From assembly GCA_029718625.1 (NCBI GenBank), contig CM056383.1, positions 24,157,930-24,221,929 on the forward strand: 64,000 bases of DNA, given 5' to 3'. Shown in pieces: positions 47,761 to 57,668 of this stretch (position 1 is its first letter; each line of letters opens with the position of its first letter). A program made the translations under genes and the position numbers. The notes under the pieces were generated by a model. It had not been told where the DNA came from, did not search any database, and worked only from the letters and a program-made list of their open reading frames with translations. This DNA comes from Synaphobranchus kaupii (lineage: Eukaryota; Chordata; Actinopteri; Anguilliformes; Synaphobranchidae).

Positions 47761-49372
47761 AGGGGACATGAAGCACTCAGTAAAGTGGCTCTGGTTCGTT
47801 AGCTTTTTACCTTAAATTAGATATGACCGTGCGTTCAAATCTCAAACCGACCCGTATTTGCTGGAAAAAAAGTAAAAATTAGCTTTTTTTCCCCACTAGG
47901 GTGCAGCCATCTTGGACCAACTGCGGTCATGACGTCACTAGGTTGGTTGGTCTCGGCTGTTCAATGTATTACTGTGGGAAAATAGCTGACTTTCAGTGAG
48001 CTGAACGATGTATGGTGAGGAAAAAATAAAACAGAAAATGCACAGACGGTCTTTTTGTATTGCCTCGAGATGCTCAAATGAGTATTACCGAACAAAACTT
48101 AATTTAAAACTTAAAGGGATAGTTCGAAATTTTGGACATCATGTCTCAATTACAACTTACCCACTATGTAGTTGATTGATGGAAACCATTTTCAGCTAAT
48201 TCCATGCTGTCCCTTCTTTTGGACATACACACGTTGCTAATGCTAGCGCAACTCTATGGCAACCGGTAGCATCCACTACCAAACGCACTTAAACACTCCA
48301 CAGTGCACCCAAAGCAAATAAAATACGACAGTCTATCGGGGGAGTGATACTTTACGTTACCTACGAATGTAGTGCCGGCACTAGTCGACAACAACAACAA
48401 AAAAGAGTAACAAGTTGCAATGGCCACATTCGCTCCGCCGCCATACTTCCACAGAGAATATTAGGTCAGCACAAACTAAAGGATTCAACGATAGTTTGAC
48501 TTCAAAAATGATGGCATAAACACTCAAAATAACCCCAATAGACTGTCGTCGTATTTTATTTGCTTTGGGTGCACTGCGGAGTGTTTAAGTGCGTTCGGTA
48601 GTGGATGCTACCGGTTACCTTAGAGTTGCGCTAGCATTAGCAACTTGTGTATGTCCAAAAGAAGGGACAGCATGGAATTAGCTGAAAATGGTTTCCATCA
48701 ATCAACTACATCATGGGTAAGTCGTAATTGAGACATTATGTCCAAAATTCCAAACTATCCCTTTAATTTCCACGAACTGCTTCTGACAATACTAATGCTG
48801 TGGCCTGACAAGCCGGCAACTGCAGCACCGCTGCATTGCCTTGATATATTAGTCAACAGCCTGCAAATATATACCTACCGCGACCGAGCATCACAAGCTA
48901 ATGCTTATTTTCTATAGGCAATATTAGCTAGACACGACTTTAGCTCCCAAACCGTTTATCAAGGCAATGCAGCGGCGCTGCAGTTGCCGGTCATCAGGCC
49001 ACAGCATTAGTATGGTCAGAAGCAGTTTGTGGAAATTAAGTTTTGTTCGGTAATACTCATTTGAGCATCTCGGGGCAATACAAAAAGACCGTCTGTGCGT
49101 TTTTTTGTTTTATTTTTTCTTCACGATACATCGTTGAGCTCACTGAAAGTCAGCTATTTTCCCATAGGAATACATTGTGCAGCAGAGACCAACCAACCTA
49201 GTGACGTCACGACCGCAGTTGGTCCAAGATGACTGCTCCCTAGTGGAAAAAAAGCTAATTTTAATTTAACAGCAAATACGGGCCGGTTTGAGATTTGAAC
49301 GCATGGTCATATCTAATTTAAGGTAAAAAGCTAACGAACCAGAGCCACTTTACCAAGTGATTCATGTCCCCT
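47761..49372. mobile_element. TTAA-target foldback-like element A, inserted in the SINE
   Basis: TTAA occurs on both sides (47757-47760 and 49373-49376). The ends are AGGGGACATGAA and its complement. Arms of about 350 bp or more pair (TAAAGTGGCTCTGGTTCGTT; GAGATGCTCAAATGAGTATT; ACCGAACAAAACTTAATTT). The TTAA duplication fits piggyBac-like or Kolobok-like transposons. It carries no transposase. Element B is nested in its left arm: the right arm shows the uninterrupted sequence. Confidence 0.88.
48115..48762. mobile_element. TTAA-target element B, nested inside element A
   Basis: Flanked by TTAA (48111-48114 and 48763-48766). Terminal inverted repeats of about 230 bp start AGGGATAGTTYGRAATTTTG, a very common fish terminus. 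The arms cover TTGATTGATGGAAACCATTT and GCACTTAAACACTCC, with a central part of about 190 bp that does not pair. No ORF of note. Confidence 0.9.
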
Positions 49373-49475
49373 TTAAACTAAAGTCCTGACTCACAGTGGT
49401 CATTAAATATCCCATGACACTCATCACAACGAGTAGGGGGTTCCCCGGTGTAAATTCCCAACGTGGCTCTCTCAG
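49373..49475 (+). mobile_element. 5S-derived SINE, part 2
   Basis: Continues the SINE body: AAAGTCCTGACTCACAGTGG, TCATTAAATATCCCATGACA, then GAGTAGGGGGTTCCCCGGTG. The part before element A ends at GACGTT, so the original order is restored when element A is removed. Confidence 0.85.
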
Positions 49476-50086
49476 GCTTCGTACACACTGGCAGAAAAAC
49501 CCGTTTTGAAAACCGTTTCAGCTCCTTAAAACCGTCGAATCCACACTGTTAGGGGTTTCGAAAACGTTTTAATTTAAAACCCCTCAGAGCTAGAATCGGA
49601 AACGTTTCGAAAACCCTTAACTGGTTCTAGCCGTGAGTGTGTACAGGATCGGTTGCCGAATCATTTTGCTTGCGTCATAAATAAATTACGTACAGTTCCA
49701 CTGGTGGTACTTGCGAATTGTGTGGGAATTTCAAACATGTTCACAAAGTTAATTTGACAGTTGAACATTTGTGTTTATTTTATAATTATTATATTATATT
49801 ATTTTATCTCTATATGACTGCTGATCGTGGTTCAATTTGGAAGGAGGATGAGACGCCTTTAAACCACTTGGAAAGCGACAAATGATCCATGTTGTTTATT
49901 TTGTTGATATGGATACCAAAGAAAGCTAAATATCAAATCTGCTGTCAAGGAAACGAGCATCGCGGAGAATTCTAAAACCACAGAATGCCTGCGAGTAATG
50001 TGTACAAGCAGATCAAGGTAGCGAAAACTTAAAAACTAAAACGTTTCAGAAACGTTTCGAAACTAAAACCCCATTGTGTACGAGGC
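49476..50086. mobile_element. MITE C in the SINE, CTCAG flanks
   Basis: The ends are GCTTCGTACACACTGG and its near-complement TTGTGTACGAGGC. CTCAG flanks both sides (49471-49475 and 50087-50091). Subterminal repeats of GTTTCGAAAACG and AAACGTTTCGAAA occur at both ends. The centre is AT-rich. The family is uncertain and could be hAT-like, but the duplication seen is only five bases. Confidence 0.78.
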
Positions 50087-50296
50087 CTCAGTCTGCCACC
50101 TAATTATCCCCTGATTTCATTGGCTAAAAATTGTTCTCTCCCCCTCTGCCTCAGCTGATGTGTGGTGAGCATTCTGGCGCAAAATGGCTGCCTTGCATTA
50201 CCCAGGTGGGTGCTACGCATTGGTGGTGGTTGAGGCGTTTCTCATCACTGTAAAAGTGATTTGTGTGCAAGAAAAACGCTATATAAATTCAAGGAA
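50087..50296 (+). mobile_element. 5S-derived SINE, part 3 (3' end)
   Basis: The conserved 3' half: CTCAGCTGATGTGTGGTGAG, ATTCTGGCGCAAAATGGCTG, GGTGGTGGTTGAGG, and AACGCTATATAAATTC at the end. Together the three parts give one SINE of about 540 bp, interrupted by about 2.2 kb of later insertions. Confidence 0.88.
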
Positions 50297-51350
50297 GTGG
50301 AATGGTGCATGGTCAATTGGATTCAGGAAGGGTGTTTAACTTGGCCAGTCAAGAACATTCCACTTTTTGCCCCTGAAAAACTCCCCCATATTAGGGACTT
50401 AAATTACTGAACAAACCAAATGTATAGAATATTACACTCATAAATTAGAACATCTTGTAAGACTTATAATGATACCAAGATATTAGCGACACAATTAATG
50501 TTTCAACAAAAATGACTGGGTCTGTCCCATAATTTGTTTTTTGTCCCAAATTTGGAATATGTGTTAAATATCCTTCCTCTTTAGGGGATAAATATTCTTC
50601 CTTTTTGTAAAATTTCAGAAAAATCTGAGACGGCAAGGACATTTTATGTTGAAATCCAGACGGAACGCCCAAGACACTGGTGGAGTGGTACCAGTTACAG
50701 AAAAACAAAAAAATACATTTTATTAATTGTTTATGCAAATGTTTATGGAAAACTGTCAACATTTGACAATTCTTATCATTTAAATGCTCAGGTAAACAAT
50801 CCAGCCAATGATAAACTCCTCTACTCATTGAACTGTTTTGATTGCAGCAAGGAATTCAATATTGCTTTACCAAATTTGAGATCTTAATACCAGACACTTG
50901 ATCGCATCCTATGCACGATTTTGCTCAATTTGAAATCTCTGTTTTATTTTTAACTGTTAATTCAGAACCTCAATTGAAATATTTCCTTCTAGGAAGTGAA
51001 TGGTATTTGATGTGAGTTTAAGGGCAGTGCAATATGATTTAATTGCTTTATTCTGAAAATAGATTCATAATTCTTTTTTCCTCCACTCAAGCACACAGCA
51101 CAATGGTTATTTATGGTCAGAAACCAGTAGTGCGTACAAACAAATAAGCAATGGAATATGCCGGAATATGCAACACCCATTAATCTTTCTAATGTAACTG
51201 GCACTAAATACCAAAATATACATAAGAATGCCTGCCACATATCACTTGAAATACTTTTTTTTTTTTAAACAAATTTATGATAAATGTAATATTGCTGAAA
51301 AGATTATTCCCTGATGACAAGGGATGAAATTCCCTGATTACATATCATGT
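50297..51350. other. UBE3A intron, no gene
   Basis: AT-rich, with no recognisable repeat boundaries. A 127-residue minus-strand ORF at 50445-50828 has no known domain and no flanking splice pattern that I can support. Confidence 0.55.
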
Positions 51351-52029
51351 GATTCCCAAACTCGGTCCCGGGGACCCCTGTGTATGCTCTTTTCTGCTTT
51401 TCATGTTTAGAGGGATTATTTACCCTCTTAAGAAAGATTATGACATAAATTGCTATACATTCCATTAAGTCCCATGTTCACATTGTGCTTATTGTGCTAT
51501 ATTGCAAAAAATTACATAGAGGCAACAGATTTAACTGATCAAATTAAAGACTGAGGTGAATCAATATCCTCCTATTTGGTGAAATAGTGGACACATGACA
51601 CCTAAAACCAACAATTCAGTAGATAATGAAGATTTCAAGGGCAAAAGCAAATGACAACGAGCCAAACCTGCATTGTGTTAATAAGTTTAAGGGAAGAAAC
51701 AGAGGAAAGAATTAAAACGCGTGTTCAATAATTATGAGCCAATTGATTCATCTCAGACTTTAATTTGATCAGTTAAAAAAAATGTTACCTCTTCTTATGT
51801 AATTGTGTTAGTAATATAAAACAATAAGTACAATGTCAACATTGGGACTTTATTCTTCCATGCATGTATAACTATTTCTGACATAACCTGGTTTAAGAGG
51901 TTAAATAATCCCTCTGAACACAAAAAGCACCTAATTAAAAGAAAAACTTTTAAAATGCAGGGGTTGCAATTGTGGTTGGAAGGAAAAATGGCATACACAG
52001 GGGTTCCCCAGGACCGAGTTTGGGAACCG
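51351..52029. mobile_element. Inverted-repeat element with CCCAAACTCGGTCC ends
   Basis: GATTCCCAAACTCGGTCCCG at 51351 is mirrored by GGACCGAGTTTGGGAACCGC ending about 52031. Inner pairing includes GAGGGATTATTTA and its complement near 51900, and GTCCCATGTT with its partner near 51840. Single ends of the same family occur at 27236-27256 and 36588-36613. Family unknown to me; probably a non-autonomous DNA transposon. Confidence 0.75.
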
Positions 52030-52369
52030 CTGATAAAGCGTATATTTATGTGTTAAACACTCCAACACCTCAGAACAAAATGCCAAGACCTTATTTTTTA
52101 CCTCAAAATTTGCAATCTTAATGGCTTAAGTCTAACATATAGGTGTACTTTCTAGACTAGACCACCACCCCCTGTATCAGGAATTACACTTGCAACATTG
52201 ATAATTTCACAAAGCAAAACCTTAATCTGTATAGCATCACACTCAGCAAACCACATCACCAACCTGAGCACGTAAGCCAAACACCAGCAATGGGGAGGTG
52301 TACTCCTCACCCCAGGTCACCCCTCAGAGAGCCCTCTCGCATTGCAGGCCCAATACTTTATATCAAATC

Positions 52370-53420
52370 ATCTCAATTCGGAGAAAGCGATCATTAACGT
52401 TAGCTATACGTTTCAAACCAATCGACAGTCACTACTACAACATTTAAACTATATATAGTTTCAAATATCAATACTTATAACGTTACTGTAACGTATAACT
52501 TAGTTGCACTGCATTCACTGATCTGTACTAACTTGTGCGCTGTACAACTGTCAATATAACGTTACAAGATAGCTACCTCAACACAAAATAACACCATCAA
52601 TGGCAAGCTGGCTAGCTAGATAAGCAACATAGTTCGCAGTTAACGTTAACTACTAGACAGTCATACCGGTCCGACTTTTAACAGCATTAAAACAAACGTT
52701 AGGTTACTTGCATTGTTGCAGAGGTTAAGTGGATGCACCAGAAACCAATTAAATGTAACGTTAGCTAGCTAGCTAACGTTAACGTTAGTTGATCAGCAAG
52801 TTGCCCAAGTTAACGTTAGCTACCTAGGGTAACGTATATGTTACATTTAACCAAATCAATTAGCTAGCACTAAGAGTTGGTCAACGGAAATGTTACCACG
52901 TTACCATTACTTGCCCAAACTAAATTATAAAACGTGGCTAATCGTAATAGGCAACACAGCCATCGGCATCGCACAAACAAATCAAGTTAGACTAGCTATA
53001 AGGCACGCGGCTAGCTAGCTAAATTAAAAAGGGAAACTTAGCCAGTCAGCTAACGAGCTAGCTAGCTAGCTAACTAAGCTAACGTATGTGTTGACACTGA
53101 CAGTCAGGCCGAACAAGGTAATGACAGTGCATGTTAGCTAGCTAACGTAGCTAAATTACTGCTGTGATTTTTTTTACAGAACACGTTACTGCTAACGTTA
53201 CTGTTAATACGTATAATTACTACTAAGGTTCGTGCTAATTACTTTACTTACGTTGTTGGCTTGCTACACATGGAATTGCACATACAGATTGCAGTTTTCA
53301 GGCCTAACGTTAGCTGGCTAGCTAACTAACTAACTGTATAGACGGAAATTGGAAGGGATATTTCAGGCTAGCTAACCAGCTATGGCATTGCGGCAAAATC
53401 TATAGCACGATAACGTTAGC
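52370..53420. repeat. Lattice of TAACGTTA and GCTAGC words
   Basis: About 1 kb in which the palindromic words AACGTT and GCTAGC recur many times at irregular spacing, often fused (TAACGTTAGCTAGC and its mirror). A 26-bp perfect palindrome is at 52756-52781. Looser patches occur near 19.6, 30.5, 40.3 and 40.6 kb. It lies just downstream (in gene sense) of the candidate first UBE3A exon. It may be a degenerate simple-repeat habit of this genome. Confidence 0.65.
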
Positions 53421-53549
53421 TTTAATCGAAATACTGCATAGTACATATACAACTTCATATGCTAGATATTCCTATTTGAACATGTGGTGTTATTATTGGC
53501 TGGGTTGTTCCCCACGATCCCCGATACTCTCCCCAGCAACCTTACCGAC

Positions 53550-53626
53550 CTGTCGTGTTCTCCTGCAGGGGTAACTTCGGCCTGTGGTGGCGCACACTCA
53601 CAGTCCTGCTCCTCGTCGGAATTCAT
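53550..53626 (-). CDS. ube3a: Candidate UBE3A first coding exon
   Basis: On the minus strand an ATG at 53626 opens MNSDEEQDCECAPPQAEVTP, then AGEHD and two bases of the next codon, ending at 53550 with ACAG before GTCGGT. Joined to the 45-bp exon this gives an uninterrupted frame through SLEESDIENPETSR into the AZUL exon. A stronger-looking donor (TCG then GTAAGG) lies four bases further, at 53546. Using it would put the next exon out of frame and hit TGA, so it would make this exon leader only, with translation starting at the junction Met. The surrounding 250 bp are CpG-richer than the neighbouring introns, and a YY1-type site is upstream. This is inference from frame and position, and the peptide is not one I recognise. 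Confidence 0.45.
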
Positions 53627-53806
53627 ACGAGACTTTCTCCCTCAGTTGTGCGTGTCTGGGTACGCACGTCCCTTCAAGGTCTGGACACAGTTTCGGCAAT
53701 ACGTATTACCGTTACAGATGCAGTCTATTTAGACGTTTGCTAGTTTAAATGATTTATGCTTCATTTGTGTACCGTGTCACTCTGCGTTCCACACAAAATA
53801 ATCTCA

Positions 53807-53816
53807 GCCATCTTGG
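53807..53816 (-). promoter_or_regulatory. YY1-type site upstream of candidate first exon
   Basis: The minus strand reads CCAAGATGGC, the form of YY1 core found close to transcription starts of many vertebrate genes. It lies about 180 bp upstream of the candidate ATG in the same orientation. The same word also occurs at 11087-11095 and 47903-47911, so the match alone is weak. Confidence 0.35.
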
Positions 53817-53884
53817 TTTCAACAAAATGCATAAGGGTGCCTATCCCACAATGCACTAGTGTTGTTATTGCTTGGTTCAAAACT

Positions 53885-54157
53885 GAGGTGCGTTCAAATT
53901 CAGCGAACAGAGCCGAACGTGCGTGGCAAAGCTTTTTAAGAACGTTCCAAATTGTTTGCATTACCGGTATCTTCAATTTAAATCTCCATGGGAACACATT
54001 TCCCTCCAGTCCAGCGTCCATTTTTGTTCGCTGCAAACTACCTTTTCAGACCGTTCGCTTATGTTTGCAAACGTTTGCGGCGAGCACAAAGCTAACGGAA
54101 AAAAGTTTGAAACAGTTTGCAAACGTTCGCCTTGTTCGCTGAATTTGAACGCACCTC
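53885..54157. mobile_element. MITE with GAGGTGCGTTCAAATTCAGC ends (273 bp)
   Basis: GAGGTGCGTTCAAATTCAGC at 53885 is mirrored by GCTGAATTTGAACGCACCTC ending at 54157, extending to about 24 bp of perfect repeat. The inner part is rich in GTTTGCAAACG and GTTCGC words. No convincing target duplication. It sits some 260 bp upstream of the candidate UBE3A start. Confidence 0.85.
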
Positions 54158-55671
54158 TGCATTCTATCCCCACCATGATCTCTGAAAAAAGTGCTGGAGC
54201 TACCGGCAAGTGGTACAGTAAATGTCTGATTTTATTTTAACAATTTTATTTATGTTAAATATTCAGATTTCACACTTTTGTTCTGCGGTATGACTTCTAC
54301 ATTTTCTCTGACGATGAATTGGAATGACAAGCTAATTTATATGCAAACCATAGTCACATTGGCGTTCCATTAACCATTTATGGTTATTTGTGGGAGTTAA
54401 AGGGGCGGTATACTAGGCTCGTGCAGGTAGGCTATGCAAAATTTCAACTTGATTGTGAAAAATTGTGTGCAGTTCAGCATACGGGTGCAGGTTTCTCATT
54501 TTGGGCGTAGCCTACATAACATTTTAGTGTAGAACCTGCAGTTTTATAAATGAGGCCACTGGACTGTGAGGGTTAACATTAACTTACATCGCTCTGAAGA
54601 ATTATGTAGCAAGAGATACAGTAAGTTAATTTCCCCCCCCCCCCCTTTTTTTTTTTACAGTAAGTTATTGCATTGGAAGCAATCTGCTGGCTGGCAGTAA
54701 AGTAAAAGTAAACACCTCCGTTAGCTATGGAAGATTATTCAGCCGAAAATGTAAAGTGAAAATGGAGGATTATTCAGCCCAAAATTTAAATGAAAATGAA
54801 AAACTTTCATTTTCATTTTCGAACTCTATCTATGTAAATGAGGGGGTATGGTCCTCCTATCAATCAAAGCACGCAGGGTGGGCCTCATACAGGTTTAGTG
54901 CAGTAGCACTTAATGAACACTAGGGGGAGCATAGGGATGGGCAACAGTCCATGCTTGATACTATGCTCTCAGGGCACTCGTAAGTTTTAATGGATGAAAT
55001 GATGAAGAATCTGAGCAGTGTTATAAAGTATTCTTGTTTTATGAAAGAAACGGAGCTAGCTAGCCAGCGCTACGCTGTGTAGGCTATAGGTCAAACCTGC
55101 GAGATGGAAAATCCAGGTTCAGAAAGTCCTCCCAAATCATTTGTTCCAATCACCTGGATTTGCTAATTATCACAATTCTTCAGCCAAGAGGTAGGAACTA
55201 ACTAGGTTAATTAGTGAAATCGTGAGTTCATGGGTGGAAGAAACACGGCAGGACTTTTACTTTCTGAACCCTGGAATTTCCACCTCTGCAAACCTACTGC
55301 GGTCAAGCCAGCCTCCACTTCAAAAACGATGGTCAAGCTAGCCCCCACGTTCTTTTGTGGTTCGCAATATACTAGGCATTCTACGGTAAGAGCGTGTAAT
55401 AATTGATTTCAAAATAAAAGTTAAGTTCCGGTGAACGTGATAAGACGTGAAAGTAATTTCACATACATTCAATAAATCAGTCAGTCTGTCAGTAAACAAT
55501 GAATGAATAAATAAATTACATACATACATACATAAATAAATAAAATGAATAATTATTAAATAATAAAAAATACCACCTGCAAACTATTTCAAAGAGGCTT
55601 TCTCATTTTAATTGTGTGAATAATTACTCATTAATAAAAAATAATTAACTCACTAATAAAGAATACATTTT
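54158..55671. other. Upstream flank, no gene
   Basis: A C-run and T-run junction at 54631-54658, a short duplication of GAAGATTATTCAGCC (54730) and GGAGGATTATTCAGCC (54764), and an ACAT/AAAT simple repeat at about 55518-55550. No coding sequence recognised. Confidence 0.6.
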
Positions 55672-57668
55672 CAATCTGACCACCTCATAGTGTCACTCAG
55701 ACCATCTCAGGACATTCAGATTTGGAATTTCAAAATTAAAGTGTTCTAAAATGTCATACAAGAGCTGTGTTTCTAAATTCAGATTGATATTAAAAGGAAA
55801 CCTCCTGTTTTCACTGAACAATTTCACTTCAGAATGATAGAAGACCTCATAGTGTCACTCAGACAACCTCAGGACATTCTGATGTGGAATTTCAAAATTA
55901 AAGCCCTCTAAAATGTCATATTAGAGCTGTGTTTCTTCTAAATTCAGATTGATATTAAAAGGAAACCTCCTGTCTTCACTGACCAAGTTCACTTCAGAAT
56001 GATAGAAGAACACCTCATAGTGTCACTCAGACAACCTCAGGACATTCTGATGTGGAATTTCAAAATTAAAGTCCTCTAAAATGTCATATAAGAGCTGTGT
56101 TTCTTCTCAATTCAGATTGATATTAAAGGGAAACCTCCTGTTTTCACAAAACCATTTCACTTCACAATGATAGAAAAAAACCTCAGAGTGTCACTCAGGC
56201 AACCTCGGGACATTCTGATGTGGAATTTCAAAATTAAAGCCCTCTAAAATGTCATATTAGAGCTGTGTTTCTTCTAAATTCAGATTGATATTAAAAGGAA
56301 ACCTCCTGTCTTCACTGACCAAGTTCACTTCAGAATGATAGAAGAACACCTCATAGTGTCACTCAGACAACCTCAGGACATTCTGATGTGGAATTTCAAA
56401 ATTAAAGTCCTCTAAAATGTCATATAAGAGCTGTGTTTCTTCTCAATTCAGATTGATATTAAAGGGAAACCTCCTGTTTTCACAAAACCATTTCACTTCA
56501 CAATGATAGCACACCAACTAAGGGTGTCAGCCAGACAATCTCAGGACATTCTGATGTGGAATTTCAAAATTAAAGCCCTCTAAAATGTCATATAAGAGCT
56601 GTGTTTCTTCTAAATTCAGATTGATATTAAAAGGAAACGTCCTGTTTTCACTGCCCAATTTCACGTCCGAATGATAGCACACCACCTCAGAGTGTCAGAC
56701 AGACAATCTCAGGACATTCTGATGTGGAATTTCAAAATTAAAGCCCTCTAAAATGTCACATAAATACTGTGTTTCTTCTATATTCAGATTGATATTAAAA
56801 GGAAACGTCCTGTTTTCAGTGACCAATTTCACTTCACAATGATGGCACACCACCTCAGTGTGTGAGCCAAACAATCTCACGACATTCTGATGTGGTATTT
56901 CAAAATTAAAGCCCTCTGAAATTTCATATAAATGCTGTGTTTCTTCTAAATTCAGATTGATATTAAAAGAAAACTTCCTGTTTTCACTGACCAATTTCAC
57001 GTCGGAATGATAGCACACTACCTCAGGGTGTCACTCAGGCAACCTCAGGACATTGTGATGTGGAATTTCAAAATTAAAGCCCTCTAAAATGTCATATAAA
57101 TGCTGTGTTTCTTCTAAATTCAGATTGATATTAAAAGGAAACCTCCTGTTTTCACAAAATCATTTCACTACCGAATGATAGAAGAACACATCAGAGTGTC
57201 AGTCAGAGAACCTCAGGACATTCTGATGTGGAATTTCAAAATTAAAGCCCTCTAAAATGTCATATAAGAGCTGTGTCTTTTCTAAATTCAGATTGATATT
57301 AAAAGGAAACCTCCTGTTTTCACAAAATCATTTCACTACCGAATGATAGAAGAACACCTCAGAGTGTCACTCAGAGAACCTCAGGACAATCTTATGTGGA
57401 ATTTCAAAATTAAAGCCCTATAAAATGTCATATAAGAGCTGTGTTTCTTCTAAATTCAGATTGATATTAAAAGGAAACTTCCTGTTTTCACAAAACCATT
57501 TCTCTTCAGAATGATAGAGGATCACCTCAGAGTGTCACTCAGAGAACCTCAGGACAATCTGATGTGGAATTGCAAAATTAAAGCCCTCTAAATTGTCATA
57601 TAAGAGCTGAGTTTCTTCTAAATTCAGATTGATATTAAAAGGAAACGTCCTGTTTTCAGTGACCAATT
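55672..57668 (-). repeat. 168-bp satellite, left arm (minus orientation)
   Basis: About twelve tandem units in reverse orientation relative to the right arm, recognised by GGAATTTCAAAATTAAAG and CAGATTGATATTAAAAGG. Part of the arm shows a two-unit period: a block at 55901 returns 336 bp later at 56237 almost unchanged. Units have small indels and more divergence than in the right arm. Read on the minus strand, units encode a 56-codon frame (FNINLNLEETQ, then FNFEIPHQNV), here broken by stops and shifts. Confidence 0.95.
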
